Made by a program: the position numbers and the translations under genes
Part shown: positions 28,121 through 35,400 of the stretch, piece after piece
Numbering within the stretch: position 1 is the stretch's first letter
Layout of the letters: each line of letters starts with the position of its first letter
Source: Gemmatimonadota bacterium
GTDB taxonomy: Bacteria > Gemmatimonadota > Gemmatimonadetes > Gemmatimonadales > GWC2-71-9
Direction of reading: 5' to 3'
Assembly: GCA_016704275.1 (NCBI GenBank)
Contig: JADJAK010000002.1
Location: 1-64,000 of the forward strand
DNA: 64,000 bases
Notes under the pieces: model-generated
Told to the model about the DNA's origin: nothing
Seen by the model: only the letters and a program-made list of their open reading frames with translations
Databases searched by the model: none

Positions 28121-30072
28121 CGGCACCCGCCGACGAGGCGCAGCTCTTCGAGCGTTTGCAGGAGTCGCTGGCTGGCACCTGGTCCATCGAGCGTGAACTC
28201 GGTCGCGGCGGGATGGGTACCGTCTACCTCGCTCGCGACGTCGCGCTCGATCGGCCCGTGGCGCTGAAGGTGCTCCACCCCGCCCTCGCCGCCGACCCCG
28301 AGCAGCGCGAGCGCTTCCTCCGCGAGGCCCGCACCGGCGCCCGGCTCTCGCATCCGCACATCGTTCCGATCTATGCCGTGGAGGCCCAGGACGATCTGGT
28401 CTTCTTTGTGATGGGGCTGATTGACGGCGAGAGCGTCGGTGATCGGCTGCGTCGCGAAGGCCCGCTGCGGGGCGAGGACGCCGAACGCATCCTCCGCGAA
28501 GTGGCATGGGCGCTCTCCTACGCCCACGCGATGGGGATCGTCCATCGCGACGTCACCATCGAGAACATCCTCCTCGAACGGCAGACAGGCCGGGCCGTGC
28601 TGGCCGATTTCGGTATCGCCGCCGCGGTCGATCGCGACGGCGAGGAGCCGTTGCTCGGGACGCCATCGTACATCGCCCCCGAGGTGATCCAGGGCGCGCA
28701 GGCCACCGCCGCCAGCGACCTCTACGCGCTCGGCGTCACCGGCTGGACCATGCTCGCTGGGCACACCCCGTTCATGGCGGACGACACCCCGGCACTCCTC
28801 CTCAAGCACCTGACGGAACCGGTCCCGCCGCTCTTGCGGGCCGCGCCGGGCACCTCCTCGCGCTTGGCACGCGCGCTCGAGGCCGCGCTGGCAAAGGACC
28901 CCGACGAGCGCCCCGATGGTGCCGAGGCCTGGCTCGCCTTGGTGGCGGGCGATGGCGAACGGGTGGCGCTCGCGGATCCGCTTCGCCGCTGGGTCACGCG
29001 ATGGGAAATGGTGCGCCCGTTCTACGCCCTCGGCATGTCGGTCACCGCGATGCTGAGCATCGGCGCCATGACCAACTTCAACAGCTTGCCCTTCTATGGT
29101 CGGTACGGCAGTCTGCTGTCCGCCGGCTTCTTTGCCGCGATGACCTTCGCCGTCATCGGCATCGTGCACCTCGGCATCGAGATGAGCCTGCTGCGCCGTC
29201 TCGCGAGTGCCGGCTTTCACCACGGTGACCTGGTGCAGGCGCTCGCACGGGCGCGTCAGGCGGCGCAACGCGTGGGGCGACGCACACCGTCGCTGCTTGG
29301 GCGGGTGGTCAACGACGTGGCGTGGCTGACCGGCCTCACCTGGCTCCTCCTTGCCATGGGCCTGGTGCCCTTCCTGTTGCCCTACTCGCCGACCGGCAGC
29401 GACTGGTCGCGCTTCGGGGACGTGATGGAACTCGCCGCCTCCATCAGCCAGTACTGCCTACTGACCTTCTTCTCCGGCCTCGGCTTCAATTTCCTGGTGC
29501 CCGCGTTCCACTTCACGCCGAATGGTCTCTGGGCACGCCTCCGCGACGGTTTCTGGGGTTCCGCCCTCGGCGCGGGGATGTTGAAGCTGGCCTCGTTCGG
29601 CCTCGGCAAGTCCGAGGGGACCGACCGCACGCTGCACCGCCCCACCGAACTGGTGCTCGACCTGGCCATCGAGGAGATGTGGCAGGCACTGCCCCCGAGC
29701 GCGCGTGAAGGCACCGCCGACCTGCCGAAGATTGCGCGGGCACTCAGCAACCGCGTCGCCGAGGCGCGCGAACTGCGCGCCGCGCTGCAGGGCCCGCGGG
29801 TGCGGCGCTCCGCCGAGGCCGACGCGCTCGACGCACGATTGGCCACGCGACAGGAGCGAGCGGTGATCGCGCTGGAGCGGCTCCGGATGGTGCTGGGTCG
29901 GGTCGGCGGCGCTGCGGCGATGAGTGGAGAACTCACGGCGAAGCTGCACGATGCGCGCGCGCTGGAGCAGGAGCTGTTGCTCGAGCTCGGGGCGCACGCC
30001 GAGGTGAAGCGGCTGCTGCGACAGGGGCGGGCGCCGAACAGGAGCCTGACGCCAAAGGCAACGCCGGCGTGA
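28117..30072 (+). CDS. Membrane-anchored Ser/Thr protein kinase 2 (type B)
   Basis: A 651-residue paralogue of kinase 1. Kinase signatures are 'ELGRGGMGTVYLARDVALDRPVALK', 'HRDVTIENILLE', 'ADFGIAAAVD' and 'LLGTPSYIAPEVIQG'. The loop again has Thr in place of the catalytic-loop Lys. About four membrane segments lie between residues 300 and 480; the C-terminal region has 'TLHRPTELVLDLAIEEMWQALP' and a helical tail. GTG start overlapping the stop of kinase 1 (GTGA). Sequence details in the activation segment and tail ('DFGIA', 'LDLAIEE') match kinase 4 better than 1 or 3. Confidence 0.88.
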   Translation: MTAPADEAQLFERLQESLAGTWSIERELGRGGMGTVYLARDVALDRPVALKVLHPALAADPEQRERFLREARTGARLSHPHIVPIYAVEAQDDLVFFVMGLIDGESVGDRLRREGPLRGEDAERILREVAWALSYAHAMGIVHRDVTIENILLERQTGRAVLADFGIAAAVDRDGEEPLLGTPSYIAPEVIQGAQATAASDLYALGVTGWTMLAGHTPFMADDTPALLLKHLTEPVPPLLRAAPGTSSRLARALEAALAKDPDERPDGAEAWLALVAGDGERVALADPLRRWVTRWEMVRPFYALGMSVTAMLSIGAMTNFNSLPFYGRYGSLLSAGFFAAMTFAVIGIVHLGIEMSLLRRLASAGFHHGDLVQALARARQAAQRVGRRTPSLLGRVVNDVAWLTGLTWLLLAMGLVPFLLPYSPTGSDWSRFGDVMELAASISQYCLLTFFSGLGFNFLVPAFHFTPNGLWARLRDGFWGSALGAGMLKLASFGLGKSEGTDRTLHRPTELVLDLAIEEMWQALPPSAREGTADLPKIARALSNRVAEARELRAALQGPRVRRSAEADALDARLATRQERAVIALERLRMVLGRVGGAAAMSGELTAKLHDARALEQELLLELGAHAEVKRLLRQGRAPNRSLTPKATPA

Positions 30073-32036
30073 CGGCGCGGGCCGAGTTCATCGCGCTGCA
30101 GCAGGCGCTGCTCGGCCGCTATTCACTCGAGCGTGAACTCGGCCGCGGCGGGATGGGGACCGTCTATCTGGCGCGCGACCTCCGCCTTGAGCGGCCGGTC
30201 GCGATCAAGGCGCTGCATCCCGCACTGGCCGCCGACCCCGAGGCGTGTGCCCGCTTCCTGCGCGAGGCTCGCACCGCCGCGGCGCTGGCCCATCCGCACA
30301 TCGTGCCGATCTATGCCGTGGAGGAATCGGACGCGGCGCCGCTGCTGGTGATGGCGATGATCGACGGCGAGACGCTCGGGGCCAGGCTCCGGAGTCGCGG
30401 GCCACTGCCCACCGACGACGCCGCGCGCGTCCTCCGGGAGATCGCCTGGGCGCTCGACCACGCCCACGCCCACGGCGTGGTGCACCGAGATCTCACCCTC
30501 GACAACATCCTCATTGAGCGGCACACGGGGCGCGCGCTGCTCAGCGACTTCGGACTCGCGCAACGCAGTGATACCATCGACGCGGGACCGGTCTTCGGCA
30601 CGCCGGGGTACCTCGCCCCCGAACTGATCCGCGGTGATGCGGCCACGCCGGCGAGTGATCTCTATGCCCTCGGCGTCGTGGGCTGGGCCGCGCTCACCGG
30701 CAAGCTCCCCTTCGCGGGGGATGCTTCGGCGGTGCTCGCGAAGCACCTGATGCAGCCGGCACCAGCGCTGGCGCCGCTCGCGCAGGGGGCGTCGCCGCGG
30801 CTGGTGGGTGGCATCATGCAATGCCTGGCGAAGGACCCCGATGCTCGCCCGGCGAGTGCCACGGCGTTCCTGGGGGCACTTGAGCGGGCGCCGGAGCCGA
30901 TCGCGATCGCCGCGCCACTCCGGGGGTGGTTCACCCGGTGGGAGCGGATCGCGCCGATCTATTCGATCGCGACCCCACTCCTCGCCTTGCCCTCGTCCCT
31001 CCTGGCCTATGCGTTTTACCGCACGGTGGATCAGCGCGTTCTCGTGGCGATGATGGTCAGCACGGCGTTGTCCCTCTCGGCGATCCCGCTCGCCACCCAC
31101 CTGATGTTCGAGTTCGCGCAGTGGCGACGTCTCCGCGGCGAAGGATTCACCCTGGCCGATGTCCAGGCGGCGCTCCCGCACTGGCGCGCTGCAGAGCGCA
31201 TCCTGCAGGAGCGGGAGGGAATGCGGCCCCTCGCAAGCCGGGTGATTCTCGACCTGACCGTCGTCTTTGCCGCTACGATCCTGATCGACCTCCTGGTCAT
31301 CGAGCCGAACATCAGCCTCCTGACATTCACTTCAGAGGCGGTGCGCATGTGGGTACTCGGCCTCACCGGCTTCATGCCGACGCTCTACCTCTTCACGATG
31401 ATCGGCGTCGGGGTCGGCTTCGTGTCCCCCGGTTTCCGGATCTCGGCACAGGGAAAGGCCAGACGGCTGCTCGACCGATTCTGGGGCACGTCGGTGGCCC
31501 AGCGTTTCGCCGCGCTCGCCGGACGAGGGCAGCGTACCCTGGCCGCGAATGCCTCGACGCTGCACCGCCCCACCGAAATGGTCCTGGGCTTGGCCGTGGA
31601 CGATCTGTGGCGTGCCATACCGGATGCCCTGCGCGCCGACCTCGGTGACGTCCCGGCACTCGCCCACACGCTGGAGCGGGGCGCGACCGAGTTGCGCGGG
31701 CTGATTACGTCGCTGCAGGAGAGCGAGGCGAGCGATGGGGTCTCCGATGTCGATCGCGCGGCAATCGTCGAGACGCGTCTCGGCCTTGAGGTGCGCCATC
31801 GCGAGACGATCGCCACGCTGGAGCGCGTGCGGCTGCAACTGCTCCGGCTGCTCGCGGACCGGCAGCAGACCGGCGCACTCACGCAGCAACTCGAGGCCGC
31901 GCGGGCCATCGAGGCGTCGCTCCACCGCGACGTCGCCGGGCACGCCGAGGTTCGCCGCTTGTTGCATCGGCCGAAGCGCACCACTAGTCCAGGCACGCCA
32001 ACGCCGACACCACCGCCCGAGCGCGCCGCCGCATGA
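30069..32036 (+). CDS. Membrane-anchored Ser/Thr protein kinase 3 (type A)
   Basis: A 655-residue kinase of the same layout: 'ELGRGGMGTVYLARDLRLERPVAIK', 'HRDLTLDNILIE', 'SDFGLAQRSD', 'FGTPGYLAPELIRG', paired hydrophobic segments around 300-360 and 415-475, and a tail with 'TLHRPTEMVLGLAVDDLWRAIPDALRADLGDVPALAHTLE'. This tail is nearly the same as in kinase 1 ('DLGDVPALAH' against 'GLGDVPALAH'). GTG start with GTGA overlap; stop overlaps the next ATG. Probably autophosphorylates or signals as a hetero-oligomer with its neighbours; that is inference. Confidence 0.88.
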   Translation: MTARAEFIALQQALLGRYSLERELGRGGMGTVYLARDLRLERPVAIKALHPALAADPEACARFLREARTAAALAHPHIVPIYAVEESDAAPLLVMAMIDGETLGARLRSRGPLPTDDAARVLREIAWALDHAHAHGVVHRDLTLDNILIERHTGRALLSDFGLAQRSDTIDAGPVFGTPGYLAPELIRGDAATPASDLYALGVVGWAALTGKLPFAGDASAVLAKHLMQPAPALAPLAQGASPRLVGGIMQCLAKDPDARPASATAFLGALERAPEPIAIAAPLRGWFTRWERIAPIYSIATPLLALPSSLLAYAFYRTVDQRVLVAMMVSTALSLSAIPLATHLMFEFAQWRRLRGEGFTLADVQAALPHWRAAERILQEREGMRPLASRVILDLTVVFAATILIDLLVIEPNISLLTFTSEAVRMWVLGLTGFMPTLYLFTMIGVGVGFVSPGFRISAQGKARRLLDRFWGTSVAQRFAALAGRGQRTLAANASTLHRPTEMVLGLAVDDLWRAIPDALRADLGDVPALAHTLERGATELRGLITSLQESEASDGVSDVDRAAIVETRLGLEVRHRETIATLERVRLQLLRLLADRQQTGALTQQLEAARAIEASLHRDVAGHAEVRRLLHRPKRTTSPGTPTPTPPPERAAA

Positions 32037-33943
32037 ACACCGCCGCTTCGCCCGACGACGAGTTTCTCGCGCTGCAGGACGCACTCGCGGGACAATGGTC
32101 CCTGGAGCGCGAACTCGGGCGTGGCGGGATGGCGACGGTCTATCTGGCGCGCGATGTGTCGCTCGACCGGCCCGTGGCGATCAAGGTACTCGCCGCCGAC
32201 CATGCCGCCGACCCAACGATGCGGGCCCGGTTCGAACGCGAGGCGATCACCAGCGCGGCATTGTCCCACCCGCACATCGCCCCGACCTATGCGGTCGCCG
32301 AGGCAGCAGGGCGGCCCTACCTGGTCATGGGCTACATCGATGGCGAGTCGCTTGCGCAGCGACTGCACCGCACCGGGCCGCTGTCGGTCGCGGAGGGGGA
32401 ACGCGTCATCCGTGAGGTCGCGTGGGCGCTTGGGCATGCGCATGCCACTGGCGTGCTGCACCGTGACGTCACCCTCGACAACATCCTGCTCGAACGGAGC
32501 ACCGGCCGCGCCGTGCTGGTGGACTTCGGCATCGCCGCCCTCGTCGATGGCGACGGCGACGGTCCCCTGCTCGGCACGCCGGCATACCTGGCGCCAGAAG
32601 TCATTCAGGGAGAATCAGCGTCGCGCGCAAGCGATCTCTACGCACTCGCCACCGTGGCGTGGGCCACCTTCGCTGGACGGCTCCCCTACCATGGTGACGA
32701 CAGCGCGGCTGTGCTGCTCGAGCAGGTGACGGCCCCGGTGCCATCGCTCGCGTCCGCGGCGCCTGCGGTGCCGCGGAGGATCGTCGCGGCGATCGAGGGG
32801 GCGCTCGCCAAGGCTCCAGTGGAGCGTCCCACGACGGTGGAGGCGTGGATCGGTTCGTGGGAGGGGCATCAGGTGGCAGTGCCTCTCGCAGCGCCATTGG
32901 AGCGCTGGCGCGGGCATTGGAAGCAGGTACGGACGTTCTACGCATTCGCCGCGACGATTACCGCCATGTTTGGGGGAATGGCGGGTGGAGCCGGGAGTTA
33001 CACCGACAGGATCGCCCTCTGGATGGCCTACCTCTTCATCTTCGCGGTGCCGGGCCTAGTGGTGGCAGCAGCGATCCACGTCGCGATGGCCGCCCACCAG
33101 ATCCGACGCCTTGCAAGATCAGGCTTCGGCATTGAGGATCTTCGACTGACCCTCCGTCGTGCCGATCCGGAATCGTCGCGGACCCCCATCCCACTGGTGG
33201 GCCGGCTCACCTCGGACGCCGTCGTGGTCTCCCTGGTCGCCTATCTCGCCATGGCCGTCATGGTCCGCATGGAACCGGACTGGCGGTATGACTGGCTGAT
33301 CCAGGACTTCTATCGTGAAGTGGCGAGGTGGGCCTTCGTCGGATTCTGGACGAGCCTTGGGCTGTCGGTCTTAACCCCGACCCGCCCATTCCTCCGGCCC
33401 GGGACGCGCGAGGGAATTCGCCGCGCGTTTTGGAACTCCCCACTCGGCGCGCTCTGGTTCGGCCTGACGCGCGTGGGCCTCGGCAAGCGGATCGCCGCCG
33501 CCGAGACGCTGCACCGCCCCACCGAGCTGGTACTGGACCTCGCCATCGAAGAGCTGTGGCGCGCTTTGCCGGCCGGCGCGCGCCACGATGCAGCCGAGCT
33601 GCCGACGGTGGCGCGGGACCTCCGCCGCCGGGTGGCGTCGTTGCGCACCATCGCGAGCCACTTCGGCGATCCGAGTCACGACTCGCCGGCTGAGGCGGCA
33701 ATGCGGGCCAAGGTCGGTGGACGCATCACGGCCGCGCTGACGGCGCTCGAGCAGCTGCGCCTGCAGTTGCTGCGGCTCGACGATGCCACCGTGCCGACTG
33801 GCGCCCTCACCGCGCAGCTGCATGACGCCCGCACCTTGGAGCGGGAGTTGCTGACCGACCTCGGGGCGCATCACGGCATTGGCCGATTGCTGCGGCGGGG
33901 TCCGACGCGGCGGTCGCCAGGGATGACGCCGACGCCGGCGTAG
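32033..33943 (+). CDS. Membrane-anchored Ser/Thr protein kinase 4 (type B)
   Basis: A 636-residue kinase, last of the array. Motifs: 'ELGRGGMATVYLARDVSLDRPVAIK' (the usual second Gly-Thr of the loop reads Ala-Thr), 'HRDVTLDNILLE', 'VDFGIAALVDG', 'LLGTPAYLAPEVIQG'. Four hydrophobic segments between about 300 and 450, then 'TLHRPTELVLDLAIEELWRALP' and a coiled C-terminus. ATG start overlapping the previous stop (ATGA). It pairs with kinase 2 in the activation segment and tail. A heptamer/hairpin module follows the gene. Confidence 0.88.
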   Translation: MNTAASPDDEFLALQDALAGQWSLERELGRGGMATVYLARDVSLDRPVAIKVLAADHAADPTMRARFEREAITSAALSHPHIAPTYAVAEAAGRPYLVMGYIDGESLAQRLHRTGPLSVAEGERVIREVAWALGHAHATGVLHRDVTLDNILLERSTGRAVLVDFGIAALVDGDGDGPLLGTPAYLAPEVIQGESASRASDLYALATVAWATFAGRLPYHGDDSAAVLLEQVTAPVPSLASAAPAVPRRIVAAIEGALAKAPVERPTTVEAWIGSWEGHQVAVPLAAPLERWRGHWKQVRTFYAFAATITAMFGGMAGGAGSYTDRIALWMAYLFIFAVPGLVVAAAIHVAMAAHQIRRLARSGFGIEDLRLTLRRADPESSRTPIPLVGRLTSDAVVVSLVAYLAMAVMVRMEPDWRYDWLIQDFYREVARWAFVGFWTSLGLSVLTPTRPFLRPGTREGIRRAFWNSPLGALWFGLTRVGLGKRIAAAETLHRPTELVLDLAIEELWRALPAGARHDAAELPTVARDLRRRVASLRTIASHFGDPSHDSPAEAAMRAKVGGRITAALTALEQLRLQLLRLDDATVPTGALTAQLHDARTLERELLTDLGAHHGIGRLLRRGPTRRSPGMTPTPA

Positions 33944-33976
33944 CGCAGTGGGGAACGGTGAACGGGGCCGATTGTG

Positions 33977-34108
33977 TCATCCTGAGCGAAGCCCGCGAAG
34001 CGGGCGAAGTCGAAGGACCTCTCTCCGAGCGCATCGGGAAGAGGTCCTTCGACTGCGCACCCCTGCGGGGTGCTCCGCTCAGGATGACAACTTCCCCTCA
34101 CCCCTCAC
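33977..34108. repeat. Inverted repeat module 4 (TCATCCTGAGCG type), convergent gap
   Basis: The gap between kinase 4 and the phytase-like gene holds a ~110-bp imperfect inverted repeat. It begins TCATCCTGAGCGAAGC at 33977 and ends GCTCAGGATGA at 34087, with an internal hairpin around GAAGTCGAAGGACCTCT and its complement. TGAACGG-like units precede it and CCCCTCA heptamers follow. It is almost the same as the repeat at 41890-42002. Confidence 0.85.
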
Positions 34109-34114
34109 CGCTTC

Positions 34115-35203
34115 TTACTTCGCCGTACAGTCACCCCGCACGCCCGTCGCCTTCGCGATCGCCTCCCACGAGATCGCCGCGACGCCGCCATCGTCGTGCA
34201 CCGCGAAGAGCGCGCCCGCCGGGAACCCCGGGAGGGCACGCTGCGTCAGCGCGATGCCATCGGTGTTCTTGATGGTGGGCGACCCGAAGGCACCGACATG
34301 GGCCAGCGTCTTCCGATCGAAGAGGTGATAGGTGTTGATGACCTTCCCCTGGTCGGTCGCGACCCAATAGCCGGCAGTGTCGCCGCAGGCATAGAGGACG
34401 ATCCCTTCCGCCTGGTTCGGAAAGAAGCGCTGCGGCACGGTGTCGCCGGTGAAGCGGCCGGTGAGCGTATAGCGCTTCAATTGTGACGCCCCCTCCAGTT
34501 CCTCCGCGATCAGCAGCTGATCATTGGCCGGGTCGGCCATGATCGACTCGACCACGCGCAAGACGCCGGCGCCAGTCGTATCCCCAAAGGTGCGCAACAG
34601 CTTGGCCGTGGCGCGCCCGCCTTCGACCATCACCTGATACTCCCGCACCCGACGCCCCAGCGCACTGTCCGGCGGCACCGAGTCCGCCACCAGTTCATAG
34701 CTGTCGGTGATCCAGGTGCGGTACCGCCCCGCACCCTGGTCCGCAATCGTGACACCGTAGGGCTTCACCAGGTCATCCTCGCCGTAACTCCCGAGCGGCG
34801 TGAATGCCGGAAGCTGCAGCACCTGCACGCGCCTGCCATCGCGCTCCACCACCCACAGCAAGTCCCCCGAGACCGCGAGGCCGTTCGGTCGCTCGAACTG
34901 CGCCGGCCCCCGCCCCGTCGTCCCGACATCCCGCAGCCACTTCCCGGTGGCCGCCTCGTGGACGCGAATCAGGTCGCCCGCCTTGGCCGACACCAGCAGC
35001 CACGCTTCGCCATTCGGTCCGTGCCAGATCGCCGGGGAATCGATGTCCATCAGCGTGTCGCGGACGGTCTGCCATGCCTCGCGCACGTCCGCGGCGACTG
35101 GTGCACGCTCTGTCACGTCGGTGGCAGGCGGCGCGGCCGGACGGTCGCACGCCGAGAGAAGGAGGAGCACCAGCAACGCCGAAACGGACGACGAGAAGGA
35201 CAC
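34115..35203 (-). CDS. Phytase-like beta-propeller lipoprotein
   Basis: About 362 residues, exported: the signal 'SSSVSALLVLLLLSAC' has a lipobox. The rest is a six-bladed propeller resembling 3-phytase of the BPP type: 'DIDSPAIWHGPNGEAWLLVSAKAGDLIRVHEAATGKWLRDVG' near the start, and 'EGIVLYACGDTAGYWVATDQGKVINTYHLFDRKTLAHVGAF' with 'NTDGIALTQRALPGFPAGALFAVHDDGG' near the end. Such enzymes release phosphate from inositol phosphates. GTG 35203 is preferred since it places the signal first, with CGAGG upstream; an ATG at 35266 exists. It is divergent from a TonB receptor, which fits uptake of the substrate or product. Confidence 0.75.
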   Translation of the reverse strand: MSFSSSVSALLVLLLLSACDRPAAPPATDVTERAPVAADVREAWQTVRDTLMDIDSPAIWHGPNGEAWLLVSAKAGDLIRVHEAATGKWLRDVGTTGRGPAQFERPNGLAVSGDLLWVVERDGRRVQVLQLPAFTPLGSYGEDDLVKPYGVTIADQGAGRYRTWITDSYELVADSVPPDSALGRRVREYQVMVEGGRATAKLLRTFGDTTGAGVLRVVESIMADPANDQLLIAEELEGASQLKRYTLTGRFTGDTVPQRFFPNQAEGIVLYACGDTAGYWVATDQGKVINTYHLFDRKTLAHVGAFGSPTIKNTDGIALTQRALPGFPAGALFAVHDDGGVAAISWEAIAKATGVRGDCTAK

Positions 35204-35259
35204 GACGCGACCTCGCGCGGAAGGGAGGAGAATTGATCGGCGACGAATCTCGCGGCCAC

Positions 35260-35277
35260 ATGTCACGAACGTTTCAC
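35260..35277. promoter_or_regulatory. Pho-box-like direct repeat between phytase-like and TonB-receptor genes
   Basis: Two 7-bp units, ATGTCAC and GTTTCAC, separated by 4 bases, matching the layout of PhoB boxes (7-4-7, consensus near CTGTCAT-N4-CTGTCAC). A further GTGAC-TC-GTGAC repeat is found at about 35321-35332. Location in the shared divergent promoter of a phosphate-scavenging pair supports phosphate control; the base match is only partial. Confidence 0.4.
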
Positions 35278-35400
35278 AGAAAGAGCAGGTGGTCGTGACC
35301 GAAATGCGACACGCCGTACCGTGACTCGTGACAGGCGGGAGAGATCATCTGCCCGTTGCATTCCGCACACCCTGACCACCCTCGCCTCAGGATTCGACTC

